DNA of 64,000 nucleotides from Burkholderia pyrrocinia (GTDB taxonomy: Bacteria; Pseudomonadota; Gammaproteobacteria; Burkholderiales; Burkholderiaceae), in NCBI RefSeq assembly GCF_001028665.1, contig NZ_CP011503.1, positions 1,426,001-1,490,000 of the forward strand. Reading direction: 5' to 3'. A model generated the notes under the pieces. The model was not told the DNA's origin and made no database searches. It saw only the letters and a list, made by a program, of their open reading frames with translations. Numbering within the stretch: position 1 is the stretch's first letter; each line of letters begins with the position of its first letter. Below are positions 33,169 to 43,999 of the stretch, piece after piece. The translations under genes and the position numbers were made by a program.

Positions 33169-33959
33169 GCGATGCCGTCGAAAAGAATCCGTGGGGTCAG
33201 CTGAAGTCGTTCACGAACGCGCGGATCGCGCTCGGCCGCGCGGGTAACAGCCTGCCGACCGCGCCGCTGCTGGCCTTCAACCTGTCGCACGCGCAGGCGC
33301 GCGATGCCGTGCACCAGCCGCTCGATGCGGACGCGCTGCGGCGCGAGATCGAGGCGGCCGGCCTGCTGCCGACGCTCGGCGTGCAGAGCGCTGCGCCGGA
33401 CCGCGACCACTACCTGCGCCGGCCCGATCTCGGCCGCAAGCTGTCGGACGACAGCCGCGGGCTGCTGGCCGGTTACGGCGCGGCGCTCGACGAGGCGCCC
33501 GACGTCGTGTTCGTGGTCGGCGACGGGCTGTCGGCGTTCGCGGCCGCGAAGCAGGCGCTGCCGCTGCTGCAGGCGGTGCGCCCAAGGCTCGACGCGGACG
33601 GCTGGCGGATCGGCCCGGTGGTGGTCGCGAAGCAGGCGCGCGTTGCGCTCGGCGACGAGATCGGCGAGCTGCTGCGCGCGAAGGTGGTTGCGATGCTGAT
33701 CGGCGAACGGCCGGGGCTCAGCTCGCCGGACAGCCTCGGCGTGTACCTGACGTGGGCGCCGAAGGTCGGCTGCCACGATGCGCTGCGCAACTGCATCTCG
33801 AACGTGCGGCCCGAAGGGCTGCCGCACGCGGCCGCCGCGCACAAGCTGCATTACCTGATGACGCATGCGCGCAGGCTCCAGCTGACGGGCGTCGGGCTGA
33901 AGGACGACAGCGACGCGCTGCTGCCGCCGGCGGAAGCGGAGCGGATCGGCGCGGCGTGA
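33165..33959 (+). CDS. eutC: Ethanolamine ammonia-lyase small subunit
   Basis: 264 residues; completes the cobalamin-binding interface with EutB. ARIALGR.G.SLPT, LAFNLSHAQARDAVH, VGDGLSA and RPGLSSPDSLG are family signatures. The start codon overlaps the eutB stop (ATGA), giving coupled translation. The stop converges on the LysR gene 30 bp away with no terminator visible. Confidence 0.95.
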   Translation: MSDAVEKNPWGQLKSFTNARIALGRAGNSLPTAPLLAFNLSHAQARDAVHQPLDADALRREIEAAGLLPTLGVQSAAPDRDHYLRRPDLGRKLSDDSRGLLAGYGAALDEAPDVVFVVGDGLSAFAAAKQALPLLQAVRPRLDADGWRIGPVVVAKQARVALGDEIGELLRAKVVAMLIGERPGLSSPDSLGVYLTWAPKVGCHDALRNCISNVRPEGLPHAAAAHKLHYLMTHARRLQLTGVGLKDDSDALLPPAEAERIGAA

Positions 33960-33989
33960 CAGCGCGGTGCGCGACTGCGCGTGGGGCGG

Positions 33990-34874
33990 CTACCTGAACA
34001 GCCGCTCGCACAGGAAATCGACGAACACGCGCAGCTTCGGCGACAACTGCCGGCTCGACGGCCACACGATCGAGAACTGCCCCGGCGCGATCCGGAAGTC
34101 GTCGAGCACGGTGACGAGCGCGCCGTGTTCGAGCGCGTCGCGCGCGAGGAAATCGGGCATGTAGCCGATGCCGAGCCCCGCGAGCACGGTGCCGCGCAGC
34201 GCTTCCATGTTGTTGCAGGTCATCGCGGTGCGCAGCTTCAGCGGCGTGCCGTCGTCGGCCGCGAGCGCCCAGTCCTGCAGCTTGCCGGTGGTCGGGAAGC
34301 AGTAGCGCACGCATTCGTGCGCTTCGAGATCGCGCGGCGTGCGCGGCGTGCCGGCCTGCGCGAGATACGCGGGCGTTGCGCACAGCACGAACGCGAACGG
34401 GCCGAGCCGCCGCGACATCAGGCTCGAATCCGACAGCGGGCCGCTGCGGATCACCGCATCGAAGCCGCCTTCGACGACGTCGACCATCCGGTCGTTGAAA
34501 TCGAGATCGAGCTCGACATCCGGATAGCGCTGCCGGAACTCGGGCAGCACGGGCAGCAGGAAGCGGTAGCCGATCACCGGCAGGCTCACGCGCAGCTTGC
34601 CGCGCGGGCGCTGCGCCGATGCCGTCACGGTCGCTTCGGCATCGCGGAAATCCTCGAGGATCCGCTGGCAGCGTTCGTAGAAGTGCCGCCCCTCTTCAGT
34701 GAGCGTGACGCGCCGCGTCGTGCGGTTGAACAGGCGCACGCCAAGCGACTGCTCGAGCTTTGCGATCGTCTTGCCGACCGCCGACGCCGAGATGCCGAGC
34801 GCGCGGCCGGCCGCGACGAAGCTCAGCGCGTCGGCGGTGCGGACGAAGGCGACGATGCCGGTCAGGTTTTCCAT
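33990..34874 (-). CDS. LysR-family regulator
   Basis: 294 residues from ATG 34874 (an ATG at 34889 would add five). The helix-turn-helix is at about 16-60 (FVAAGRALGISASAVGKTIAKLEQSLG), then a substrate domain of the CrgA/DsdC-like group. It is divergent from the MFS transporter with 152 bp between and is therefore the likely controller of that exporter, rather than of the converging eut genes. No ribosome site is evident at either start. Confidence 0.88.
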   Translation of the reverse strand: MENLTGIVAFVRTADALSFVAAGRALGISASAVGKTIAKLEQSLGVRLFNRTTRRVTLTEEGRHFYERCQRILEDFRDAEATVTASAQRPRGKLRVSLPVIGYRFLLPVLPEFRQRYPDVELDLDFNDRMVDVVEGGFDAVIRSGPLSDSSLMSRRLGPFAFVLCATPAYLAQAGTPRTPRDLEAHECVRYCFPTTGKLQDWALAADDGTPLKLRTAMTCNNMEALRGTVLAGLGIGYMPDFLARDALEHGALVTVLDDFRIAPGQFSIVWPSSRQLSPKLRVFVDFLCERLFR

Positions 34875-35026
34875 CGAATCGAAGTGCATGCGCCGACGGG
34901 CGCGGCCGAGTGAATTGCGGAATTCTAGTCCGTTATATCTGGAACTTCGCGTGGTTTTTCGCGGATTGAATCGGATTTATCTTCTGTCGCTCTGGCGGCG
35001 CATCCGCGCCGGCGTTTCGAGGAGCG

Positions 35027-36640
35027 ATGATGGATCACCCGTTTTCAGCCGTATCGGCGGTTTCGGCGCGGCGGCGCGCGTGGGTGCTGGCCGCCGTCTG
35101 CATGGCCGCCGTCGCGCTGCCGCTGTCGTTTTCGGGCGGCGCGGTCGCGACGCCGGCGATCGGCCGCGACTTGCACGGCGGCACGGTCGCGATGAACTGG
35201 ATCACCAACGCGTTCATGCTCGCGTTCGGCAGCTGCCTGATGGCGGCCGGCGCGCTGGCCGACCAGTTCGGCCGCAAGCGGCTGTTCGCGATCGGCGTCG
35301 GCGGTTTCACGCTGATGTCGGTTGCGCTTGCGTTCGCACCGTCGATGCTCGCGGTCGACCTGCTGCGCGGCGCGCAAGGGCTCGCGGCAGCCGCGGCGCT
35401 CGCGGGCGGTACGGCCGCGCTCGCGCAGGAATTCGACGGCGCGGCGCGCACGCGCGCGTTCAGCCTGCTCGGCACGACCTTCGGCATCGGGCTCGCGTTC
35501 GGGCCCGTGCTGGCCGGCGCCCTGATCGGGCATTACGGCTGGCGCGCGATCTTCGTCACGAGCGCGGTGGCCGGCGTGCTGTCGCTCGGGTTCGGGCTGC
35601 CGCGCATGCGCGAGTCGCGCGACCCGCACGCGACCGGGCTCGACTGGCCCGGCACGGCCGCGTTTACCGCCGCGCTGACGCTGTTCACGTTCGGCGTGAT
35701 CGAGGCGCCCGCGCGCGGCTGGACGAGCACGCTCGTGATCGTGCTGCTGGCCGGTGCGGCGCTCGGCGCATGCGCGTTCGTGATGATCGAGACGCGCGTC
35801 GCGCGGCCGATGCTCGACCTGTCGCTGTTCCGCATCGCGCGCTTCGTCGGCGTGCAGGTGCTGCCGGTGTCGACCTGCTGCTGCTACATCGTGCTGCTCG
35901 TCGTGCTGCCGCTGCGCTTCATCGGCATCGACGGCTTCAGCGAGATCGACGCCGGCTGGCTGATGCTCGCGATCTCCGCGCCGATGCTCGTCGTGCCGTT
36001 CGTCGCGGCGACGCTCACGCGCTGGCTGTCGGCCGGCGTGATCTCGGCGCTCGGGCTGGTGGTCGCGGCGGGCGGTCTCGTGTGGCTGGGCGTCGCGTTG
36101 CGCGGCGGTGCGGGGCCGGCGGCGATCGCGCCGATGCTCGCGATCGGCGTCGGCGCAGGGATGCCGTGGGGGCTGATGGACGGGCTGTCGGTGAGCGTCG
36201 TGCCGAAGGAGCGCGCGGGGATGGCGACGGGGATCTTCAGCACGACGCGCGTGGCCGGCGAGGGGATCGCGCTCGCGATCGTCGGCGCGGTGCTGGCCGC
36301 GCTCGCGCAGACCGGGCTGCGGCAGGCGGCTGGTGTCGCCGGCACGCCCGACGCGACGCTGCGTGCGGCCGCGCGGCTCGCGACCGGCGATCTGGCGGGC
36401 GCGGCTGCTGCGTTGCCGGGCGTCGGTCATGCGGCGCTGCTCGCGAGTTATACGCACGCGTTTGATCGGTTGCTGACCGGGCTGGCCGTCGTCACGGTGC
36501 TGTGCGCGGTGGTGGTGTTCGCGTTTCTCGGTGGGCGGCCGGCGGTTGAAGCGGGCGACGACGCGGACGGGCATGCGCCAGCCGACGTGCCCACGCGCAG
36601 CCGGATCGAACCGGTCTGCGCGGAGACGCACGGGCGTTGA
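35027..36640 (+). CDS. MFS drug-efflux-type transporter (DHA2 group)
   Basis: 537 residues with about 14 transmembrane helices, the DHA2 (EmrB/QacA) architecture. Motif A-like GALADQFGRKRLF follows helix 2, and helix 5 has the GPVLAGALIGHYGWRAIF antiporter motif C region. CCC in the middle helix is unusual. A hydrophilic tail of about 30 residues ends the protein. GGAG lies 5 nt before ATGATG. Likely a proton-coupled exporter of small organic compounds controlled by the divergent LysR protein. Confidence 0.88.
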   Translation: MMDHPFSAVSAVSARRRAWVLAAVCMAAVALPLSFSGGAVATPAIGRDLHGGTVAMNWITNAFMLAFGSCLMAAGALADQFGRKRLFAIGVGGFTLMSVALAFAPSMLAVDLLRGAQGLAAAAALAGGTAALAQEFDGAARTRAFSLLGTTFGIGLAFGPVLAGALIGHYGWRAIFVTSAVAGVLSLGFGLPRMRESRDPHATGLDWPGTAAFTAALTLFTFGVIEAPARGWTSTLVIVLLAGAALGACAFVMIETRVARPMLDLSLFRIARFVGVQVLPVSTCCCYIVLLVVLPLRFIGIDGFSEIDAGWLMLAISAPMLVVPFVAATLTRWLSAGVISALGLVVAAGGLVWLGVALRGGAGPAAIAPMLAIGVGAGMPWGLMDGLSVSVVPKERAGMATGIFSTTRVAGEGIALAIVGAVLAALAQTGLRQAAGVAGTPDATLRAAARLATGDLAGAAAALPGVGHAALLASYTHAFDRLLTGLAVVTVLCAVVVFAFLGGRPAVEAGDDADGHAPADVPTRSRIEPVCAETHGR

Positions 36641-36744
36641 GCGTCGCGTCGTTGCGCATGGGCGCTTTGGCGATGGCAGCCGGAGCTCCCGTGCAGCGCT
36701 GCATCACCACCTTCGCGCGCCGACGATCCGCCAAACGCGTCACG

Positions 36745-37173
36745 TCACGCCAGCACGAGCGGCGGCAGCGCCGCATCCGCGCGCACCTGCGCGTGCTCCA
36801 CCTCGATCACCACATAGCGCCGCGCATCGGGCCACAGATGCGCGCGGCTTCCCGCATCCTCGTCGATCGTCGCGCGGCCCTGCACGAGCCAGGTCGTCTG
36901 GCGCATGAAATCGACGAACAGCAGCGCGATGGCCGGATTCACGAGCAGGTTGCCGATCGTGTTGAACAGGTTGTTGCCCGCGAAGTCGGGCAGCACGAGC
37001 GTGCGGCAGTCGGGGACGTCGACGAGCGGCTCGAACGAACCGTCGGCGCGCGGCTGGCGGCCGCGGTACGAGCAGTCGCTGTTGCCCGCCGCCTCGGCGG
37101 TCGCGACGATCAGGAACGCCTGCTCGCGGATGGACGCGATTGCATCGTCGGTCAGGGGGCCGGAGTCGCTCAT
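36745..37173 (-). CDS. Pyridoxamine 5'-phosphate oxidase-fold protein
   Basis: 142 residues with the split-barrel flavin-binding fold of the PPOX class. It runs IREQAFLIVATA, then RTLVLPDFAGNNLFNTIGNLL, LLFVDF and WLVQGRATI. Such proteins bind FMN or F420/haem, and specific roles are rarely known. It is transcribed away from the aldehyde dehydrogenase, 330 bp apart, and its closest visible relative in the window is the gene on the other side of that dehydrogenase (39367-39909). Converges on the MFS gene. Confidence 0.8.
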   Translation of the reverse strand: MSDSGPLTDDAIASIREQAFLIVATAEAAGNSDCSYRGRQPRADGSFEPLVDVPDCRTLVLPDFAGNNLFNTIGNLLVNPAIALLFVDFMRQTTWLVQGRATIDEDAGSRAHLWPDARRYVVIEVEHAQVRADAALPPLVLA

Positions 37174-37289
37174 GGTGTCGGTCGACGCGAACGCCGCTGC
37201 GTGTGGATGCGCGATTCGCACGCAAGCGACATGCCACGCGTCGCGGCCCACGTACCGGTGCCGTCCGGCACAGCCACTGTGGAAAATCC

Positions 37290-37325
37290 GAACACCGGCC
37301 ACGTCGCTGCGCCATCGCGGTGTTC
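37290..37325. promoter_or_regulatory. Candidate enhancer dyad upstream of the sigma-54 promoter
   Basis: GAACACCG (37290-37297) and CGGTGTTC (37318-37325) are perfect inverted copies about 100-130 bp before the sigma-54-type promoter, the usual distance for an enhancer-binding activator such as AcoR. The rest of the 37174-37503 gap holds nothing else I can support. Confidence 0.45.
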
Positions 37326-37421
37326 CGAATCGGCACACCCGCCGTGCTGCATGCGTGAACACGGCACCGCGCGCACGCGGGCCGGCCGTGGTCGTCGTGC
37401 TTTCGTTCCGCTCCCGTCCGT

Positions 37422-37437
37422 TTGGCACGCATGTTGC
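37422..37437 (+). promoter_or_regulatory. Sigma-54 promoter of the aldehyde dehydrogenase gene
   Basis: TTGGCACGCATGTTGC matches the -24/-12 consensus with the obligatory GG-N10-GC spacing. The predicted start lies near 37449, about 55 nt before the ATG. Confidence 0.8.
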
Positions 37438-37503
37438 GTAAACGGGTGCAGCGCGATCCAACCGGCGCTGTACTGACACAAGCACGATGAACAGGAGACA
37501 TGT

Positions 37504-39030
<1,527 letters not shown>

Positions 39031-39265
39031 CCTGGTCGTCAACGCAGTGGCGAAGCGCCGGGGCCGGCCGGTCGGCAGAGCAGTGCCGGCCGTACGGTTG
39101 CCGGTGTTCGGCGGTGACACGCGCGATGCGCGGGCTGCGTTGAACGTTCGACGGCCGGGTGACGATTTCCCGGCCGTCGAGCGGCGCACACGCGGTTGCG
39201 ATGCGCGGACTACCGGCCATCCGGTCACCCGGCGCTTCGCCATGTTCGACTTCGATATCCGACCC

Positions 39266-39301
39266 CCGGCGCTGGCCGCGCATCGTCGCGGCCAGCGCCG
39301 G
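39266..39301. repeat. Perfect 15-bp hairpin in the 336-bp gap after the dehydrogenase
   Basis: Arms 39266-39280 and 39287-39301 (CCGGCGCTGGCCGCG and its complement) close a 6-nt loop. With no T run it may be a Rho-assisted terminator or transcript-end structure. The remainder of 39031-39366 shows no gene. Confidence 0.6.
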
Positions 39302-39366
39302 AAACGATACCGGCAGCCGCGCGTTCGCGGCGGCACGGTGCGCCGAAGCGTGTAACGAGAACCGGC

Positions 39367-39909
39367 ATGGCAGAACCGCCCCGATCCTTTCCGCGCCACC
39401 CCGTATTCCACGCGGGCGAACTCGACGCGCAGCACCGCTTCGGCGTGGCCGACGAAGCCGAGCGGATGAGCGACGTCGTCACGACGCGCGTGAGCATCGG
39501 CGTGCGGCAGTTCGTCGAATCGCAGCCGTTCATGTTCGTCGGCGCCGCATGCGGCGGACGCGCATCCGTGACGTGCGACATCGTGCAGAGCCTGCGCGAC
39601 GCGAACGGCGACCTGCTGCCCGTCGTCCGCGTGGTCGACACGAAGACGCTGCGGTTTGCGTTGCCCGCCCGCGGCGACGGCAGCCGGATCGACGCGGCAG
39701 CGTGCGACGGCAGCGGTGTCGGGTTGCTGTTCGTCGATTTCGTGCGCGGCATCCGCTACCGGATCAACGGCCGCGCGACGCTGCGTGCCGAATTGCCCGA
39801 AACGGATGCGGCGCCCTGGCCGGCAGGCAGTGCGATCGTCGAGCTGGCGGTTGCGCAGGCCTTTGGCAACTGCGGCACGCGGGTCGTGCGGCTGAAGCCG
39901 GCCGGGTAG
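39367..39909 (+). CDS. Second PPOX-fold flavin-binding protein
   Basis: 180 residues with the split-barrel pattern of the protein at 36745-37173: QPFMFVGAA, VRVVDTKTLRFALP, LLFVDFVRGIRYRINGRATL. The last part matches LLFVDFMRQTTWLVQGRATI of the first protein, so the two are probably homologous. The core strand segments are less canonical (Cys-rich CGGRASVTC). A longer N-terminal segment (about 40 residues) precedes the fold. Its stop codon lies inside a CGGGTAG tandem repeat. Function unknown. Confidence 0.72.
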   Translation: MAEPPRSFPRHPVFHAGELDAQHRFGVADEAERMSDVVTTRVSIGVRQFVESQPFMFVGAACGGRASVTCDIVQSLRDANGDLLPVVRVVDTKTLRFALPARGDGSRIDAAACDGSGVGLLFVDFVRGIRYRINGRATLRAELPETDAAPWPAGSAIVELAVAQAFGNCGTRVVRLKPAG

Positions 39910-39933
39910 CGCGGGTAGCGGGTAGTCGGGTAG
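39903..39933 (+). repeat. Four CGGGTAG repeats
   Basis: Copies at 39903, 39912, 39919 and 39927 with spacers of 0-2 bp. The first contains the stop codon of the PPOX gene. Probably simple slippage, of no evident function. Confidence 0.85.
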
Positions 39934-40070
39934 CCGGCGGCGGTGGATATGCGCGGTCGCAGCGCGGATCGCACCGGCGGCGTGCGCGGCACGCCGTCTT
40001 CGGGTGCGCCCGCATCGCGCGCACCGGCCGGGCAGTGTGAAATGACGGGTTGTTCGCCGGGCCGCGCGGT

Positions 40071-40086
40071 TCGGCACGGGAATTGC
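40071..40086 (+). promoter_or_regulatory. Sigma-54-type promoter of the EutR-like gene
   Basis: TCGGCACGGGAATTGC keeps GG-N10-GC spacing and nine to ten consensus positions. Predicted start near 40098, 27 nt before the ATG. Confidence 0.65.
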
Positions 40087-40124
40087 GTGACAGGCGCGGT
40101 TCCGGGCAGGTGAGGGAGAACACG

Positions 40125-41159
40125 ATGGACCAACACGTGGCGAGTATCGAAGAACCGACGGCCGAAGACACGCGTCGCAACGCGCAAGGCGACGACGCAC
40201 CGGCCGGGCAGGCCGTCGTCAGCGTCGCGCACGACGCGGACGAGCAGGCGCGCAACCTGATCGGCTGGCGGCAGACCTACGACCAGCTCGCGGCCGGCCG
40301 CTTCGTCGGCACGCTGACCGAGCTGCCGCTCGACACGATGAAGCTGTTTCGCGAATCGACGAGCCACCTGCTGCGCCAGGCATGCGAGGTGCGCGGCGAT
40401 GCGTACTGGTTCGGCATTCCGCTCGTGTGCGACAGCACGGCGCGTGTCGACGCATGCCGCATCGGGCCCGGCGCGCTTGCGTTCCGGCCCGGCAATGTCG
40501 AATTCGAATTGCTGACGCCCGCGCAGTTCTCGATCTACGGCGTCGTCGTGCGCGGTGATGTGCTGCGCCGCTATGCGGAGGAGGTCGAACGCTGCGCGCT
40601 CGACGAGCGGCTGTTCACGCAGTGCGTGATGCAGGTCGGCGATGCGCGGCTCGCGCGCCTGTGCGCGCTGCTCGGCCGCCGGCTCGATGGCGCGGTGGCC
40701 GTGACCGGCCCGCTGCCCGATGCGCAGCGCGACGACCTGCAGGCCGAGGTGCTGGCCGCACTGTTCGATGCATGCGCGCAACCGGGCGACGACGGCGCCG
40801 GCCGTGCGCCGTCGACACGCCGCTGGATCGTCGAACAGGCGCGCGACTACGTGCTCGCGCACCGCACGCGCCCGGTCGGCGTGCCCGAGCTGTGCGAGCA
40901 GTTGCACGTGAGCCGGCGCACGCTGCAGTACTGCTTCCAGGATGTGCTCGGGATGGCGCCCGCGACCTATCTGCGCACGCTGCGGCTGAACGGCGCGCGG
41001 CGCGACCTGTGCGGCCGCGCGGCCGGCTCGGTGCAGGACGTCGCGGAGGCGTGGGGCTTCTGGCATCTCAGCCAGTTCGCGACCGATTACCGGCGGCTGT
41101 TCGGCAAGCGGCCGTCGGAGACGCTGCGCGACCGCGCGGTGATGGTCGCGGCGGGGTGA
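40125..41159 (+). CDS. AraC-family activator, EutR-like
   Basis: 344 residues. A long N-terminal ligand domain with GTLTELPLDTMKLFRESTSH (the EutR-type region) precedes a C-terminal AraC helix-turn-helix (about 250-335: VGVPELCEQLHVSRRTLQYCFQ, EAWGFWHLSQFATDYRRLFGKRPSETL). EutR senses ethanolamine plus cobalamin and activates eut operons. GAGGGAGA precedes the ATG. The dehydrogenase and eutBC upstream are its probable targets. Its own promoter looks sigma-54 dependent, which would place it under another activator. Confidence 0.85.
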   Translation: MDQHVASIEEPTAEDTRRNAQGDDAPAGQAVVSVAHDADEQARNLIGWRQTYDQLAAGRFVGTLTELPLDTMKLFRESTSHLLRQACEVRGDAYWFGIPLVCDSTARVDACRIGPGALAFRPGNVEFELLTPAQFSIYGVVVRGDVLRRYAEEVERCALDERLFTQCVMQVGDARLARLCALLGRRLDGAVAVTGPLPDAQRDDLQAEVLAALFDACAQPGDDGAGRAPSTRRWIVEQARDYVLAHRTRPVGVPELCEQLHVSRRTLQYCFQDVLGMAPATYLRTLRLNGARRDLCGRAAGSVQDVAEAWGFWHLSQFATDYRRLFGKRPSETLRDRAVMVAAG

Positions 41160-41204
41160 CGGCGGCGGCGCCGGCCTTCCGGCTGGCTGCCGCGTCCTGT
41201 TTTC

Positions 41205-42299
41205 TTATCCGGTTGACGCGGCCGCTTCGCGCGGCGCCGGCCACGCGAGCGCATCCCAGTCGAACGCGCGATACGCGGCTTCGATCGCCGCGAGATCGTC
41301 CGGCCGCTCGCTGCGATGCAGCCCGCGCAATTCGGCCGGCACGTCGAGTTCGACCGCCACGCAATGCGGATAGTCGCGCACGCGCAGCGCCGGCCCGATC
41401 GTCGTGAAACACGCGAGCGTCGGCACGTCGAAACCATCGGCGAGATGCAGCGCGGCCGTGTCCGGCGCGAACAGCAGCCTTGCACCCTTGACCCAAGCGA
41501 TGAAGCGCGCGGTGTCGGTCGCGTTGCCGCTCACGTCGGTGTAGGCCGGATGTGCGACGGGCCCGAACCCGGCCACCGGCAGCCCGTAGCGTTGCGCGAG
41601 CCGCTCCACGAACGCCGCGCGCAGCGCGGGCGGCACGCTGCGCACCGCGGTGCTCGCGCTCGGACAGAACAGCACGTACGGCCGCTGCCATGCGGCCGGC
41701 AGCGCGGGCAGCGGCAGCCGCGCGAGCCAGCGGTTGCGCTTCGCGGCGGCCGGCACGGCGGCCGGATCGACACCGAGCGCGTCGAGGAAGAAATCGATCA
41801 TCGGCAACCGTGCGAATGCGGGCCAGTACAGGTGATTGCCGACGTCGATGCACGGCGCGTCCGCGGGCAGCGCGTCGACGGCGCACGGCAGCGCGCGCGA
41901 CGGCGCGACGATATCGGCCGCGAGCGCATACAGCGCATCGACATAGCGCGGCGCGCGGGCCGGCCGGTACACCGTGAAGCGCAGGCCCGCGTGCGCTGCG
42001 CGCAGCGCGGCGAGCGCGGTCAGCCCGATCACCGAATCGCCGAGCGTGACGCCCATCCCGTTGATCACATGCACATGCCGCACACCGTCGTAGTCGAGCC
42101 GGAACGGCTGGTGCGCGGCGTGCAGCAGGCCGAGCGCGGCCGCGGCCGGCACGTGGCCGACGGCGCGGGCATCGCCGTGTTCGATGTCGTACGGCGCGAC
42201 GAGCGTGCCGTCGGGCGCGAGCAGCGTGCCGGGGAGCGCGAGCGCGTCGTCGTGCGACAGCGCGGCGACGGGCGGCGCGGTGCGCATTTCCACCGTCAT
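41205..42299 (-). CDS. GT9-like glycosyltransferase
   Basis: 364 residues with the two-lobed GT-B fold of the heptosyltransferase family: GDSVIGLTALAALRAAHAG with a strand-loop-helix start at about residue 85, YVLFCPSASTAVRSVP, and the donor-site segment FAPDTAALHLADGFDVPTLACF. About 75 leading residues (with LLAPDGTLVAPYDIEHG) are not part of the fold. Start overlaps the stop of the upstream ThDP enzyme (ATGA), giving translational coupling. Donor and acceptor are unknown; no other lipopolysaccharide gene is adjacent. Confidence 0.78.
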   Translation of the reverse strand: MTVEMRTAPPVAALSHDDALALPGTLLAPDGTLVAPYDIEHGDARAVGHVPAAAALGLLHAAHQPFRLDYDGVRHVHVINGMGVTLGDSVIGLTALAALRAAHAGLRFTVYRPARAPRYVDALYALAADIVAPSRALPCAVDALPADAPCIDVGNHLYWPAFARLPMIDFFLDALGVDPAAVPAAAKRNRWLARLPLPALPAAWQRPYVLFCPSASTAVRSVPPALRAAFVERLAQRYGLPVAGFGPVAHPAYTDVSGNATDTARFIAWVKGARLLFAPDTAALHLADGFDVPTLACFTTIGPALRVRDYPHCVAVELDVPAELRGLHRSERPDDLAAIEAAYRAFDWDALAWPAPREAAASTG

Positions 42300-43999
42300 C
42301 CGCCGCGCGCGCGGCGGCCCTGCTCGCGGATCTGTTCGAGCGTCGCGGCCGGCGTGCTGGCGTCCTGCGGGATGCGGATCTCGATCAGCGCGGGCAACCC
42401 GCAGGTCAACGCGCGCTCGAGCGCGGGCGCGAAATCGGCGGTGCGCTCGACCGTCTCGCCATGCGCGCCGAACGCGCGCGCATACGCGGCGAAATCGGGA
42501 TTCGTGAGCCCCGTGCCGTGCACGCGGCCCGGGTAGTTGCGCTCCTGATGCATGCGGATCGTGCCGAAATGCCCGTTGTTGACGACGATCGCGACGATGT
42601 TCAGCCCGTACTGCATCGCGGTGGCAAGCTCGTTGCCGGCCATCATGAAGCAGCCGTCGCCCGCGAGCGCGACGACGGTTCGCGACGGGTACAGCGATTT
42701 CGCGGCGAGCGCGGCCGGGATCCCGTAGCCCATCGCGCCGCTCGTCGGCGCGAGCTGCGAGCGGTAGTGCCGGTACGCGAAGTGGCGATGCAGCCAGATC
42801 GCATAGTTGCCGGCGCCGTTGGTCAGGATCGCGTCGTGCGGCAGGCGCTCGCGCAACTGCACCATCACGTCGCCGAGCTGGACGTCGCCGGGCATCGGCA
42901 GCGGCGCGTGCCATGCGAGGTACGCACGATGCGCATCGGCGGCCGCGCCGGCCCACGCGGGGCGCTCGGGCGGTTCGAGCGCGGCGAGCGGCGCGGCGAT
43001 CTCGGGCATCCCCGACACGATCGGCAGGTCGGCCGCATACACGCGGCCAAGCTCGTCCGCGCCCTGGTGCACGTGGATCAGCGTCTGGCGCGTCTTCGGG
43101 ATGTCGAGCAGCGTGTAGCCGCCGGTCGTCGCTTCGCCGAGGCGCGGCCCGATCACGAGCAGCAGGTCGGCGTCGCGGATGCGCTTCGCAAGCGCGGGAT
43201 TGATCCCGAGCCCGACGTCGCCCGCGTAGTTCGGGTGCGCGTTGTCGATCGTGTCCTGGTAGCGGAACGCACACGCGACCGGAAGTTGCCAGCGCTCGAC
43301 GAAGGTGCGCAGGTTCGCGCACGCGCCGGGCGTCCAGCCGCTGCCGCCGATGATCGCGAACGGCCGTTCCGCGCGCGCGAGCCGCTCGCGCAGCTCGTCG
43401 ATCTGCGCGGCCGACGGCGCGGCGGCGACGCGTTTCGCGGCCGGCACGACGGGCTGCGGCGCGCACGCTTCGGACAGCACGTCTTCCGGCAGCGCGAGCA
43501 CGACCGGGCCGGGCCGGCCCGACATCGCGACGTGGAACGCGTGGCTCAGGTATTCGGGGATGCGGCGCGGATCGTCGATCTGTGCGACCCATTTCGCCAT
43601 CTGGCCGAACATCCGGCGGTAGTCGATTTCCTGGAAGGCTTCGCGGTCGAGGTGCTCGCGCGCGCACTGGCCGACGAACAGGATCATCGGCGTCGAATCC
43701 TGGAACGCGGTGTGCACGCCGATCGACGCATGCGTCGCGCCGGGCCCGCGCGTGACGAACGCGATGCCGGGGCGGCCGGTCAGCTTGCCGACGGCCTCGG
43801 CCATGTTCGCGGCGGCCGCCTCGTGACGGCAGACGACCGTCTGGATGCGCGCGGTGTCGTCCGCCAGCGCATCGAGTACGGCGAGGAAACTCTCGCCCGG
43901 CACGCAGAACACGCGTTCGACGTGATTGGCGAGCAACGCATCGACGAGCAGTCGCGCACCGGTGGTGGCGCGCGGCTCGAGATCCTTGGAATGCGACAT
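42296..43999 (-). CDS. Thiamine-diphosphate enzyme, acetolactate synthase-like
   Basis: 567 residues in the three-domain layout of pyruvate-type ThDP enzymes. The N-terminal catalytic glutamate is in FCVPGES; RPGIAFVTRGPGATHAS and FVGQC follow. The central domain has GGSGWTPGA, and the ThDP motif is AGDGCFMM...VVNNGHFGT. It is the catalytic-subunit type (IlvB-like), without a regulatory partner. Coupled to a GT9-like glycosyltransferase by ATGA, a pairing not typical of branched-chain synthesis. It may instead act on a keto acid for a surface sugar or other secondary product, but this is inference. Start chosen at the ATG just before the conserved region. Confidence 0.85.
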   Translation of the reverse strand: MSHSKDLEPRATTGARLLVDALLANHVERVFCVPGESFLAVLDALADDTARIQTVVCRHEAAAANMAEAVGKLTGRPGIAFVTRGPGATHASIGVHTAFQDSTPMILFVGQCAREHLDREAFQEIDYRRMFGQMAKWVAQIDDPRRIPEYLSHAFHVAMSGRPGPVVLALPEDVLSEACAPQPVVPAAKRVAAAPSAAQIDELRERLARAERPFAIIGGSGWTPGACANLRTFVERWQLPVACAFRYQDTIDNAHPNYAGDVGLGINPALAKRIRDADLLLVIGPRLGEATTGGYTLLDIPKTRQTLIHVHQGADELGRVYAADLPIVSGMPEIAAPLAALEPPERPAWAGAAADAHRAYLAWHAPLPMPGDVQLGDVMVQLRERLPHDAILTNGAGNYAIWLHRHFAYRHYRSQLAPTSGAMGYGIPAALAAKSLYPSRTVVALAGDGCFMMAGNELATAMQYGLNIVAIVVNNGHFGTIRMHQERNYPGRVHGTGLTNPDFAAYARAFGAHGETVERTADFAPALERALTCGLPALIEIRIPQDASTPAATLEQIREQGRRARGG

